Positions 21,901-33,745 of a stretch of DNA of 64,000 nucleotides are shown piece after piece. A program made the translations under genes and the position numbers. How positions within the stretch are numbered: the first letter of the stretch is position 1; every line of letters begins with the position of its first letter. Under the pieces are notes generated by a model. The model searched no databases. It was not told where the DNA came from and worked only from the letters and a program-made list of their open reading frames with translations. Source of the stretch: Rhyacophila brunnea (Eukaryota > Arthropoda > Insecta > Trichoptera > Rhyacophilidae); the NCBI GenBank assembly GCA_022495005.1, contig JAGYXB010001356.1:1-64000 (forward strand), written 5' to 3'.

Positions 21901-24900
21901 AAACGCAGACGATAAACCAGATACTAAAAATAAAAGTGACAGTTGGTTTTTCACTTACCAAAATGGAGGGAAGTGATAGTACATAAAATAAATAAACCTT
22001 TAATAGAATAATTTCTTTTTGGTGTAATCCATATATTAAAGCTATCAACCGTTTGCTCTAGCTTATTTTTGAAAAGAGCCAATAATATAGGTAACACAAG
22101 TTAGTGATAAATACATTTAATAAACTTAGCTGTCAAGTTACGTGTACATAAATTTCAATAACTTTCAAGATAGTCAAAAGCATCTGCCACTTACCAGTTA
22201 CTGTAAGTCGCAGCCTATTAATAAATCACTAAAGCGATTGCAGATGAGTTTACATAGTTACATAACATGAATACAACCACAATTAGGACGAATTTAATAC
22301 TCTTTCAACTCCATTATAGTGTTTTCTTTGCTCTTAAACAGTCTTGTTTCTGTTAAGTAAGTAGGCACATATTCATTCGTAAGTAATCATTGAATATTCA
22401 TTTATGCGCGTCCACGCTATCTCCGCCGTTAACGACGCCGACGCCGACGGTGGCGAGCGTCGAAATCTTTAACCTAGATACTTCTAGAGTTTAAAATGTA
22501 AATAACACAGAAGAGAAGATTTTTTAGAAAAACCTTAAAAACGATCGTATTAATAATATAAATCGGGATTCTAATATACATCGATAGCTTACCGGTTCCC
22601 AGGTTGCTTTTCTTGCGGAATTTATAAATACGTGTGAGTTATAAATAACACCTTTCCACGTTAAAATCAAGACACAGTTGAAATTAAATATAAAAAAGTG
22701 AACAGTGATGTTTAATACCAAGGTTTCATTTTCTTGTGACATCTTCAATACCACCGTTCAGGCACTCAATGTTTTTTGGCGATAACAGGAAGTCACTGTA
22801 GTCGCATGCACAAGACTTCTAGTGGCATACTTATCATGGCGTCAACGCGTGCTAGAAACGTATTTAAACAATAATGTATCGGCTCTCCTTTTAGATGCTA
22901 ATCTTTGTCTTCTTTGCAATAAACCAAAATTTTACTAATAATAATTCAAACAACACTAATTATCGTTTGATCGTTGATTTAATTATAAAAAAAACTTCAA
23001 ATTACGTTAATTTACAGATCCGTACACCACGGGAGCGTAAAATGAAATGATAAATTTTGGGGCGTTCATCATTTGAAAACGGAAGTGCGATTAGCTGCAC
23101 TGGAGAGGATTGTTAGTTCAAAGTTTTATCACGTGGACAACAAGTTCTTGTAAATGATTTAAACGTTTTATTGTTATGTTTCTACTCAAATTGCTTTTCA
23201 TAATATGCTTTATGATTATACTGATTTTATTTTGTTATATATTTTTATTTTTCGTTTAATGATAAAATGTATTTTAAAGTATAATTGATTTACGTTTTGT
23301 ACTATTCCATTTGAGTATTTTTTTTTTTGACCCGGGTTTCGTTTTTCGGCATTTTCATGCACTATGCGCACTGATCGATGCCAAATACGCATTGACAAGG
23401 AATGCAGTTATTAATAATTATTATTAATAATTCAGGTCAAGACCTTCTTACCATGTAAGTGAAGGATCGCTGCTTTGATAATTGTCCAGTAGATGGTATC
23501 ATATTTTTTTAAATAAAATATATTTATGATTCTGGTTTGATAATTGCATTGGTATTAATAACAGTTATAATATTCTAGTACGTATATGTTTCTAGCAACC
23601 ACGCTGATGCATATAACAAAAATAATATTATATAAAAACTCATTTTAATCCACACTGTAAAATTTTGAATGTTACCTTGTAATTAAAATTGTCTTTAATT
23701 TAAAACTCTAAATAATCATTAAAGAGTTTTCGTCTCACAAATTGCACGTATTAAGTAAAACGACTTGAGTTTTAAACGTTTATTACAAACTCTCTTTATG
23801 GGGAAGAAAATTTTCTCAGCATACTACCTGATAAGCGCATAAAATTCTACTTTAACGAAATTCGATCAGGTTATAGTGAAAATTCCGTCAGTTAATGCAC
23901 TCATCGGAAAATTTTCTATCGCATGGGAAACCTCGCTGAAGTTTTTCCTAGAGCTGGCAAATAGAACGACTGGGAAATCACTGTTTGAATAACCAATGAC
24001 TCTCAACACTCTTGAGGACTTTAGTCAGAGCTTTTGCTGTAGGTGGCGCTTTAGAATGATTGCTTTAAAAATATTACAGTGGGTTTTGAGTATTTTTTTT
24101 ATATTTATTAAATTATAATATACTGTCAACCCCAATTACCTGTGTAAAAATGAATGTGTCTGTAACTGACAGTATATTTCCAGACTAAATGGTCAAAGAA
24201 TCAATATCACTACCTTTAATTTTGACGTCATAAACAAGTGCATTGGAAAACTTTCAGGTATATATAGGGATCATTTCAAAGTTCAAGATTCAAAGTCTCG
24301 TTTCGGACTTAAAATATTGTTTTCTTACAGAACCAATTATAAGTTCACCTATGTAGTTAAGTACATTCTTTTCAACCATGTTGATAACCAGTCACCCCCC
24401 TGTTTCTAAGGGGAGTAGATTACCATCGTTATAACCGGTACCTATACAACTATTTGCGAATATTTTAAAATCAATTATTAAAATCAACCTCATTTTTAAC
24501 ATGGTTACGCTTTTTGCAGTGAACTGTAAATTTAAGATTCTGATGAAATAAATAATAAAAATAATAAATAAATATTGTTTAGGATGGATGATAGACGCGA
24601 CGTTCACTCAAACCGTATCAGATTTGGCGCAACGAAGGTTGAACAGATGCATTTTCGATGAGTCACTCTGTGGTTAACGCGGCCTCGTTCATATCGTATC
24701 AGATAGAGAGCAAGCCTAGGCGCGTCGGCTGTTTTAAAGTATCTGCCTGTAATTACAATGACAGTCGACTGAAGACCCGTGTCTTGTGACAATATCAGGG
24801 GATTTTAGGTAGGTGGGAAAAGGACCATAGTTGACCCAACCAGAACTATTACAAATAATTTTGGTAGGTCATTGGTCCAATGCGATCCATACTGTCAAAA

Positions 24901-25310
24901 TGATCTCAATGATAAAGACAAGACACTGATTTTTTTTTCTTTCGCATAAAATGCAACGCTGGTTGCAGAAGAAGGCTTTCATTTCCTTCACCCTTAATTT
25001 TGACTTCACTCATGGATGGATCTCTTTACTAATCAGTTTTACCTTGATGGTTGTTGTTGGACGGCTTCACAGTTAAATTTAGTTTAATAATATGTAGCCT
25101 TTTTGAAATTTTCAATATATTAATCAGTTTATATAATAGGATGAAAGAGGTTCAGTTAAATAATTACGTATATTAAATGATTGTATTGATTCACTGTAGC
25201 TACGAACAAAGATCACAAGTGTCAATTATTTAAAATACGATATTTTTTATTTTTTATTAATTGTGATTAGTTTTATATACTTATATGTTTTTATCGTGTA
25301 ATAAATTATC
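21901..25310. other. Long stretch without a supported gene
   Basis: A GC island around 22405-22455 (repeated GACGCCGACG) and a GC-richer block at 24595-24795 (minus strand begins TGTCACAAGACACGGG, LTR-like but unsupported) stand out. A palindromic TTATTAATAATTATTATTAA lies near 23407. No RT, transposase or host domain was found in any frame. Confidence 0.4.
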
Positions 25311-25542
25311 AGCTGAATGCAGAACTATTTTAACATGAACATTTTAAATACTATAGAGCTCTTTGAGACAACATACTTTAATTATTTATTACTTGTATAG
25401 CTAAACGTATATATCATATTTTATTATGACAATTGATTAAATTAATGATGCATAAGTGTGTTTATATAAATGATAAATAACTTAAATATTATGATTCAAA
25501 AAACACCGGGTGAAGTGAGTCAGAATAGTTCTGCATTCAGCT
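25311..25542. mobile_element. MITE family M2, copy 1
   Basis: Ends AGCTGAATGCAGAACTATT and AATAGTTCTGCATTCAGCT are a perfect 19-bp inverted pair. The interior contains TTACTTGTATAGCTAAA and ATGATGCATAAGTGTGTTTA, shared with the diverged copy at 50835-51086. The target duplication is not clear. Confidence 0.8.
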
Positions 25543-26382
25543 AACAAAATGTTTGCTAACTACCTCAAAAAGAGTGTTTTCTTTAACATCTGTATTATTT
25601 AATTATGCACATATTATTTAGATTAATTTGGCGCCCTAATTACAATATTTTCATATTAATTAATAATTTTTATATTGGTACTGCTATCTACTCGCATATA
25701 TGTAATTGTTTTACTGTCAGTCAAATCCACGTGACAGCAAGATTTCACCCCCTGATATTAAAAGTCAATTAATTAATCTTTGCTTTACCGTAAGAGTACT
25801 TCTTCATCTAATATCTATTGCAAACCTATTTTATTTCCATACCGTAAACTTTTTTCATTTTAATAACATAATTTATTTCAATACATACTTTTTCTCTCTG
25901 AAAATACTTTACCCATTCCATACCAGCGCGACGAATTCTTCTTATCAAACTCTTAAATTTAAATTTCTGTTTCCCTTCAATTTTCAATAAAAGATACTAT
26001 AAGTAATAGTTTCACTACGAAAATATTTAAAATTTTAACAAAAATCGTAATTCATAAAATGGCAAAAATTTCGATTACAGAAATCGACGTTATAACGTAA
26101 GTAACATTTCATTAAACATATTAATCACACAATACGTGTTTATATTACGTCAATATTCAATGTTATAGGTTTCGCGAGAAATTGTGAAATTTCTCGCGAA
26201 GAGAGATTTGTCATTTAAAATATATATTAACTCATTCACTGCTGAGTAGATAATGACTTTTTAATTACCATCTTTAAAATGCACGTTAATTACACCGATC
26301 GGCCGCCTGGTCATTACGCGCCAGATGCGTCTTCAGCGTCCAAAGTATTAACGTAACAAAGACTTGAAAATAGAACACTACT
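25543..26382. other. Unassigned; 13-bp perfect hairpin at 26171-26200
   Basis: TTCGCGAGAAATT / AATTTCTCGCGAA with a GTGA loop forms a 13-bp perfect stem. The 94-codon frame at 25706-25990 is AT-rich and has no known domain. Nothing else seen. Confidence 0.45.
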
Positions 26383-26537
26383 ACTCATCAGCAACATCTT
26401 CTTGGCTATGTGTTAAAAGTGTGAACTAACATGCTCCGCCCATTTTTAACCGCACTTCCATTATAAACTAACAAGCTCCTCCTATTTTGTAGACGTCAGC
26501 GCCTAGAATCGCAGCCAAGAAGATGTTGCAGAAGAGT
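26383..26537. repeat. Short palindromic MITE
   Basis: Inverted ends carry GCAACATCTTCTTGGCT (left) and AGCCAAGAAGATGTTGC (right), a perfect 17-bp pair with ACTC/GAGT outside. Two direct internal copies of AACTAACA(T/A)GCTCC(G/T)CC(C/T)ATTTT lie inside. No coding. Confidence 0.75.
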
Positions 26538-27540
26538 AAAAATCAGTTCCCCTTGAACGACACTTTTCAAAACAACGACAGCCCTTTGGCTAATCTGAAT
26601 CAATTCATCAGGGTGAACAATCAAAATATATGTTCATGATACCAACTGTCAGAATACGATATTGCCATTGCAATTAATAAAAATTTAACTAATTCTAATG
26701 ACCTTCAGGACTTCCATGTCCTGAAGATGTCATATAGTGACACCACACTACAGAAAAAATACTAATACTATAACTTGTAATTTTTAGCAAACTTCACATT
26801 ATTATTTCCCGCATAAAGCATTGCATCACACATACACTCAATTAGTCAATTTCATAAATCATTCAATCTATATACATTGCCAATTTAAACTCTGAAATAT
26901 GAATATATGGCATATTATAGTAGACTTATTATACTGGCACGAAATTATTCACATTTGAATAAAAGTGTATTAATTGCTTGGAATATTAAAATGAAACATC
27001 ATTAAAAATCGCATTCTTTGTATTATGCTTATACGTAAAAAACATTCAAAGATGGCGATTTAAATTCGTCAGCAATTTAAAATTCAAGTACCTAAACGAA
27101 AATGTTTATAATACTTCGTCTAATTATTCTTTAAATTCTTTACTGCAAACTTATACATTTTCGTCATAATATTATTTTTTCTACTACGTAAACATCGTAT
27201 TGCGTAGGTAGATAGGTACACCATTGACAGCATATGCTTCTACGGTAGCTATTCTCTGCGTTTCTCGTCTTCAGAATGGCGCACGATAATATTTGTCCAA
27301 CTCTACAATGTGACGTAGCGATGTAGAGGGTCTACGGTACTACGAAGAGGCACTTGCAGTCTATTGAAAAGCATAGTACCTGTACATAATTTAAAAGAAA
27401 ATATAGTATATTTTTATCTAAGTAAGTATTTTACGTAATATTGCGTAAAAAGATAATATTGTTATATTCATTTAAATACAATTGTTTAGTATGATGAGGA
27501 CTAGTTTGTTGCCATAGCACAGTATTTTAAAATTGTTGTT
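26538..27540. other. No recognisable feature
   Basis: AT-rich; no long frame, RNA gene or pairable ends seen. Confidence 0.45.
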
Positions 27541-27860
27541 TTAGGGTGTGCAGGTCATCATCCCACAGCACCCAACTTCACTGATGGGACTGCCACCTTA
27601 GGGTCCGTGAACATGCCCTGGTTTTCTGTAGAAATTTTCCTTCCCGTAGCCAGAATGTACCAGTTTTTGGCGCTGGTGATTCGCCTTGCACCCTCTTTTA
27701 TCTGCAACAGAATGCTGCATTGCCCTGTGACCCCCGCGAAAAGGTTAGCAGTAGAATTTGTTGGCAGAGCTATCATGAATAGTCCACATACTCAGCATTT
27801 CAATTGGAAGCACACCTGATCTGGCATCAAGCATGCCCCACTGAAGTCTTACCAACCTTT
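27541..27860 (-). other. GC-richer block with short open frames, unidentified
   Basis: This 320-base block is clearly more GC-rich than its surroundings and is open for 72 codons on the minus strand (27558-27776) and 70 on the plus. A third minus phase gives LQWGMLDARSGVLPIEMLSM and further conserved-looking residues with a stop. I do not recognise any of the translations. The abrupt composition change suggests an inserted or exapted piece, perhaps a transposon fragment, rather than a host exon; no splice signals or second copy were found. Confidence 0.35.
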
Positions 27861-28154
27861 GGACCCTATTGCACACTGTAACATAATATAAATAACAAAT
27901 TAATACAATGAAAATTAATACAAGTGAGCGAAAAAACTAGTCACAACGCATTGTGGATGTTTTTGAACGATCAGATGCCGAAATTATTTTACTTTTTCGA
28001 TTTATAAAATATAATCTCATCTAATTGATTTTTTGTAGTTGCTTTCCAGGTATAAATTAATTTAAAATATGTCGGCTATTTACTTTCAGAGATAATGATA
28101 GCCGAACATTTTACATATTAATTATTTAAGTATTTAAAAAAGACACGTTGAGTA

Positions 28155-28560
28155 CATAACAAATTATTAATTCAGGACTTTCACAACATGACATTTAGAA
28201 TAAAAAGTACAAGTAATCAGTTAGAGAAAAAACAAGGTAGAGAAAAAAAAACAAAGCAAAAAATAGTTTTTAAATAATTCAGAAAAAAATACAAATTAAA
28301 CAATAAAATAGAATTTGAAAAACAGAATATATATTGGATCGCCAAAAATATTTACATCTCTAGAAAGTACACTGACCAGCCGGACAGCCCTCGCTATTGG
28401 TGCCTGGTGAGCCTGACACAAGGAAACAACCTTCACACAAAATAGGTCATGGCTGCGACCACACATGTAATTGACGGGTGCATAAAAATTTAAATTTTCT
28501 AGAATATCGGGATTCAAAACTATACCACGTGAGAGCAGGGAAAATGCTTAAAATACCAAT
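28155..28560 (-). pseudogene. LINE ORF2 C-terminal end and 3' UTR (family J2), copy 1
   Basis: The minus frame 28296-28517 has ILENLNFYAPVNY, GRSHDLFCVK and HQAPIARAV, matching the copy at 56580-56930 (ILKDLNLYALVNY, GRSHDLFWVR, YQAPLASGA). It then runs into an A-rich 3' region ending near GACTTTCACAACATG, also shared with 62855-63080. I infer a jockey-like LINE tail. The upstream part (28520-28740, minus) is broken by stops. Confidence 0.65.
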
Positions 28561-28743
28561 AATAGCACTGGAAGTACGTGAGTTTATTTAACGTGGGAGT
28601 ATACCAATATCTCTTAAACCTTCGTGAATTTATCACCTTTCCACACCGCCATCTATGGAGTTTATTGCTTAGCATACGCACACTTACAAATTGGTCATTC
28701 CTATACCAGCTCGCCGGTCGCCGCATCCAAATATAATATATTA

Positions 28744-29320
28744 TACTCCTTTATTTTCGGATGTATGGATATTAACCGTGGCTCTATCCGACTGATTTTC
28801 TCTTAGGGATGCTTACATACCGTAGCTTAAAGTTTAGAAGGGATCTTTATTTAGCTACATATTTTTTCAGACTTATACGCGGCGTAAATGTGAACTCTGC
28901 CATTCTTGGTGGTGTTGGCTTGTGTGTCTCTGATAATTACCCTAGGAATCGAGGGCATCCGTTGTTTGTTCTCCCACGGTGCAGAACTAACCTGCCATTA
29001 GTAATGCCATTTGGGAGGGCAATAACCATGTTTAATGAAATCGCTTCGGATATTGATATATTCCTCTTACGTGAGGGTGAATTTACGTGGACGTTGTTTT
29101 ATAGGTTTTTAAGATAGGGTCCATCAAAATTCACTCTGTGTGCTTCCATCTACTTTTATTTTGTTACTTATTTTATTTATTTTCTTATTTTATTACTTAT
29201 TCTCTGTGTTTTTATTTTTAAAAATTATTAACACTTATTTTATGTCATGTCATGAACGCTTTGAATTTATAATTTGTTATGTTCATTATATGTAAAATTA
29301 ATAAATTTGATTTGATTTGA
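28744..29320 (+). pseudogene. Jockey-like LINE ORF2 end and 3' UTR, copy 1
   Basis: Plus-strand frame with FRRDLYLATYFFRLIRG, RNRGHPLFVLPRCRTNLPLV and SDIDIFLL, the usual end of jockey-group ORF2, then stop and a 3' UTR ending in the tail AATAAATTTGATTTGATTTG. It is about 97% like 32034-32577. The 5' truncation point is near 28744; the RT domain is missing from this copy. It lies immediately after the opposite-strand J2 fragment. Confidence 0.8.
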
Positions 29321-29738
29321 ACGAAATAATGAGAAGTCTGTGGAGTTGTGCAAGATTACCAAAATCGAGCAGATAAATTGAGGTTTTTACGCCGAATGGC
29401 CAACATGCAGTGATTATAATACATTATATTGTAATTTTTTTAAATTATTCATAATACTATGTATGTATTTCGTTTATAAACTTAAGTTTAATAAGTATTG
29501 TTTTAATTAATAGACACGATACGTTTCGAGAGGTTACGCGCGACTGTCGCTAGGTTGGTGTGCACGGTCTTCATATGCAACATTGAAACGACGTTCCTAG
29601 AAGGTTTAACTTATGGCTGTGCAACAGACGAGGCGAGTTTAGATGTGAGAGCCAGCTTACGTTCACTGTGTCACGCCTGAGCATTTTAATAATAATATAT
29701 AGGTACGTAGAATATATTATGATGTTTGACACTGTATT
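29321..29738 (+). repeat. Duplicated LINE-flank segment, copy 1
   Basis: Follows the LINE tail and matches 32578-33000 closely (GAACGAAATAATGAG, GGTTTTTACGCCGAATGGCC, GACACGATACGTTTCGAGAG, CTGTGCAACAGACGAGGCGA, GATGTTTGACACTGTATT). Because the match runs past the poly-A-like tail, the two LINE copies were duplicated with their flank rather than inserted twice. The segment has no convincing coding. Confidence 0.8.
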
Positions 29739-29739
29739 G

Positions 29740-30392
29740 ATAAGAATCGTCAACAATACGTATCTTACGGCCTTAATCAGTCACAGACATTTCAAACATT
29801 TTCTGGTGTGCCTCAGGGCTCAAACTTGGTGCCATTGCTGTTCACTATTTTTATAAATGACATAGCATTGGTAATTAAAAATGCTATGTTTTTGTTGTTT
29901 GCTGATGACCTGAAACTTTTCATGGAAGTTGTCACCTTGGACGATTGTTGTCAACTCCAACTTGATATAGATAATATATTAGATTGGGGCAGGCGTCACA
30001 AACTCGACTTCAATATTGAAGAATGCAATATTTTATCGTTTACTAAAGCCTCACGAGTATTGTTTTTCCAGTATTCGATGCATGGCAGAGTTCTCTTGCG
30101 AATATCATCTGTAAGAGATCTTGGAATTACGTTTGACGGTAAACTGAGGTTTAGTGGTCATATATATACCATTTGTAAAAAGGCGCTAAAGATGTTGGGC
30201 TTTGTCTTGCGTACTTCCCGGGTCTTTTCGGAGGTTACGGTACTAAAAATTCTCTATAACTCCTTAGTTAGAAACAGACTTGAGAGTGACTCTATCGTTT
30301 GGGCCCCGCATCAGTTGAAGTACGGCCTTATGGTGGAGAGAGTCCAAAAGAAATTTTGAGACTCCTTTACTTTCGGCTGTATGGATATTATC
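29740..30392 (+). pseudogene. Jockey-like LINE reverse transcriptase (5' part of split copy)
   Basis: The open frame (29808-30359, preceded in phase 2 by QTFQTFSGVPQGSN) contains PLLFTIFINDI, the catalytic LLFADDLKLF, SVRDLGITFDGKLRFSGHI and MLGFVLRTSRVF, with ILYNSLVR, all conserved RT palm/thumb blocks of the jockey group. The frame ends in VERVQKKF then a stop; the remaining bases to 30392 (TTTCGGCTGTATGGATATTA) join directly to 32034 when the foldback is removed. The first ~600 codons of ORF2 are missing. The left border adjoins the duplicated flank. Confidence 0.9.
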
Positions 30393-32025
30393 GGGTCTAG
30401 GACGATTTGGCACCGCGAACTGGCCTCCGCCGATTGGCCTCCGGTAATTGGCCGCCGGTACAATCGGATGCCGGCCCAATTGGACACCGACCCAATTCGA
30501 CGCCGACCCAATTGGCCTCCGGGAGGATTGGACGCCGCACAGTTGAATTAAATACGCAAAGGAATAGACGTACGTTACGATTTGTTGGAGTAAATAAGCA
30601 AGTCAGTTTAATATGCTTCTATCTTCTCAGTAGTTGTACCTTATACATTTCGCGCTTGACACATTTTTAATATAGATTGAGAATAATTATTATGCCTTAT
30701 GATGTTTATTAAAAGAAAATAATTCTTCCCTCGATAAAACTCAAAGATGTGCATAATCAATTAATTTATTGTCTCTACATGGGTACTTATTTATATTTAC
30801 AACAAATATTAAAAATAATGTTAGATGTTAGAATGAAAATTACATTATATTTCAGCGTTTTATCGACTTAATATTATAATAAAGCTTAAACATGTATATT
30901 ATTGTGCATAAATGCGTATTTTTAGATAGTATGAAATTACAAACAAAATATTAAGTAAGTTATCTGCTAAGTATAAATGTTTCAGTAGTTTGATTGATAA
31001 ACTACTTAGGTACTGGGTAACCCGAAGGCCGAAATCCCGAAAAATAAAAAAAACACAAACATCAATAATTGCGCAATTTTTGCAAGAGACACAAAAACCC
31101 ATTTTTTGTGGAAATATAAAAAAATGTAAAATACAAACATCAATAATTGCGCAATAGTGAATTGCGCAATTTTTGCAAGAGACACAAAATCCATTCGTTC
31201 TACAAAATGGTCTCCTGAAAAAAAATTGCGCAATCGGAAAAACCCATTTTCCGCAAAAATGGGATTTGTCTCTTACAAAAATTGCGCTCACGATTGCGCA
31301 ATTATTGATGTTTGTATATTACATTTTTTTATATTTCCACAAAAAATGGATTTTTGTCTCTCTTGCAAAAATTGCGCAATTATTTATGTTTGTATTTTTT
31401 TAATTTTCGGGATTTCGGCCATTCGGGATTTCAGCATTCGGGATTTCGGCCTTCAGGATTTTTAAAATTAGGAAGTTTATCAATCATACTATCTTAAAAT
31501 ACGCATTTATGCATAATAATATACATGTTTAAGCTTTATTATAATATTAGGTCGATAAAACGCTGAAATATAATGTTATTTTCATTCTTACATCTAACAT
31601 TATTTTTAATATTTGTTGTAAATATAAATAACTACCCATGTAAAGACTATAAATTAATTGATTATGCACATCTTTAAGTTTTAGCGAGTGAAGAATTATT
31701 TTCTTTTAATAAACATCATAAGGCATGATAATTATTCTCAATCTATATTAAAAATGTGTCAAGCGCGAAATGTATAAGGTACAACTACTCAGAAGATAGA
31801 AGCATATTAAACTGACTTGCTTATTTACTCCAACAAATCGTAACGTACGTCTATTCCTTTGCGCATTTAATTCAACTGTGCGGCGTCCAATCCTCCCGGA
31901 GGCCAATTGGGTCGGCGTCGAATTGGGTCGGTGTCCAATTGGGCCGGCGTCCGATTGTACCGGCGGCCAATTACCGGAGTCCAATCGGCGGAGGCCAATT
32001 CGCGGTGCCAAATCGTCCCATTCCC
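30393..32025. mobile_element. 1.63-kb foldback transposon with tandem-repeat ends
   Basis: Almost the whole element is one inverted repeat: arms of roughly 750-800 bases meet near 31210 with a loop of well under 100 bases. The left arm has about 60 extra bases near 30930-31000. Ends GGGTCTAGGACGATTTGGCA and (reverse complement) GGGAATGGGACGATTTGGCA are flanked by a perfect 8-bp duplication ATATTATC (30385-30392, 32026-32033). The outer ~150 bases of each arm are degenerate ~15-bp tandem units of an AATTGGCCTCCGG-type motif. Inner parts carry repeated ATTGCGCAATTTTTGCAAG and TTCGGGATTTCGGCC motifs. Each arm holds the same 87-codon frame (30407-30670 plus, 31748-32011 minus) with no known domain. 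The target is a jockey LINE. The superfamily is unknown; 8-bp duplications occur in hAT, P and others. Confidence 0.9.
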
Positions 32026-32577
32026 ATATTATCCGTGGCTCTATCCGACTGATTTTCTTTTAGGGGTGCTTACATACTGTGGCTTAAAATTTAGAAGGGA
32101 TCTTTATTTAGCTACATATTTTTTCAGACTTATACGCGGCGTAAATGTGAACTCTGCCATTCTTGGTGGTGTTGGCTTGTGTGTCTCTGATAATTACCTT
32201 AAGAATCGAGGGCATCCGTTGTTTGTTCTCCCACGGTGCAGAACTAACCTGCCATTAGTAATGCCAATTGGGAGGGCAATAACCATGTTAATGAAATCGC
32301 TTCGGATATTGATATATTCCTCTTACGTGAGGGTGAATTTAGTGGACGTTGTTTTATAGGTTTTTAAGATAGGGTCTATCAAAGTTCACTCTGTGTGCTT
32401 CCATCTACTTTTATTTTGTTACTTATTTTATTTATTTTCTTATTTTATTACTTATTCTCTGTATTTTTATTTTTAAAAATTATTAACACTTATTTTATGT
32501 CATGTCATGAACGCTTTGAATTTATAATTTGTTATGTTCATTATATGTAAAATAAATAAATTTGATTTGATTGGAAC
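32026..32577 (+). pseudogene. Jockey-like LINE ORF2 end and 3' UTR (3' part of split copy)
   Basis: Continues the 29740-30392 RT copy after the foldback: CGTGGCTCTATCCGACTGAT, then FRRDLYLATYFFRLIRG, GHPLFVLPRCRTNLPLVMP, a frameshift relative to copy 1 at the AACCATG(T)TTAATG site (one T fewer), and the same 3' UTR and TTTGATTTGATT tail. The ORF is therefore disabled both by the insertion and by point changes. Confidence 0.85.
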
Positions 32578-33000
32578 GAAATAATGAGTTTAATAAGTCT
32601 GTGGAGCTGTGCAAGATTACCAAAATCGAGCAGATAAATTGAGGTTTTTACGCCGAATGGCCAACATACAGTGATTATAATACATTATATTGTGATATTT
32701 AAAAAATATTCATAATACTATGTATGTATTTCGTTTATAAACTTAAGTTTAATTAGTATTTTATTAATAAATAGACACGATACGTTTCGAGAGGTTACGC
32801 GCGACTGTCGCTAGGTTGGTGTGCACGGTCTTCATATGCAACATTGGAACGACGTTCCTAGAAGGTTTGACTTATGGCTGTGCAACAGACGAGGCGAGTT
32901 TAGATGTGAGAGCCGGCTTACATTCGCTGTGTCACGCCTGAGCGTTTGTAATAATAATAAAAATAATAGGTACATAAAATATATTATGATGTTTGACACT
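32578..33000 (+). repeat. Duplicated LINE-flank segment, copy 2
   Basis: Partner of 29321-29738. Differences are few: a TTTAATAA insertion near 32590 and a longer AATAAT run near 32950. The match stops after GACACTGTATT; the sequences then diverge (AAGTTTGAAACC here, GATAAGAATCG there), giving a clear breakpoint. Confidence 0.8.
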
Positions 33001-33565
33001 GTATTAAGTTTGAAACCATCAATTTTAATTTTGTTAAGCGGCATAATAAAGTCTAGACTGACATAATAATATTATAATCAACTTTTCAATACAATTTAAT
33101 TGCACGAATACTCCCTTGTCTAGACACAAGTCAGTGTTTAATATTCTGGATGCAGTCAGTTAAATTAATATTGAATACTGTCAGACTCTCTTCATAATTG
33201 CATTACGTAATACAATTTAATAATATTATTATATTTCACGAAAAATATATGTGTTTTAACACCACGCTAGCATTATTTTATTTCAATGTGACAATTTTTA
33301 ACAAAAGCAGAAGGGATGTAAATTTATTTAAATATTACCATTAGCTTATAATAAAGTATTATCAAATAAGAGATATAAATGATATCGCGGGGAAAAATTG
33401 AGGCACAAGTCCAAACTTGTCATTTTTTAGTTAAGTATGCAGAAATGTTCCAACATATAATTTCTATCCGCACAAATAGCGGCATAATTCTTAAAAATAT
33501 AATGGTGGCCTTAAAATCATTTTTGTCATTATCATATTATAACATTTTACTTGAATTCAAGCAGA
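33001..33565. other. No recognisable feature
   Basis: AT-rich single-copy-looking sequence; the 63-codon frame at 33379-33570 has no known domain. Confidence 0.4.
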
Positions 33566-33745
33566 AATAGTGGCACAACGATCATTGTGTCACTGTTATT
33601 GCGGTTATCATTCAAAATGAGATGACTTAAGTGTGCCAACTTCACACTAATATAAAGTAAATTAAAAAAAACTGATTTAACACACCAAAATAAAATATTC
33701 AAACTGCTATACTGCAAAAACAAGATTTCGTGTTGTGCCACTATT
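33566..33745. repeat. Short TIR element
   Basis: AATAGTGGCACAAC at the left and GTTGTGCCACTATT at the right are a perfect 14-bp inverted pair 180 bp apart; the interior is AT-rich. No target duplication resolved. Confidence 0.55.

Noticed and set aside
22405..22455. CpG-rich promoter of a host gene
   Set aside because: The GC run is short, mostly a GACGCC repeat, and no coding exon or splice pattern follows on either strand.
24587..24792. Minus-strand LTR beginning TGTCACAAGACACGGG
   Set aside because: Only one copy, no second LTR, no target duplication and no primer-binding site were found.
30407..32011. Paired 87-codon frames in both arms of the foldback
   Set aside because: Their identity follows from the inverted repeat, the N-terminal part is translated tandem units, and no domain or start context is seen; kept only as a note in the element.
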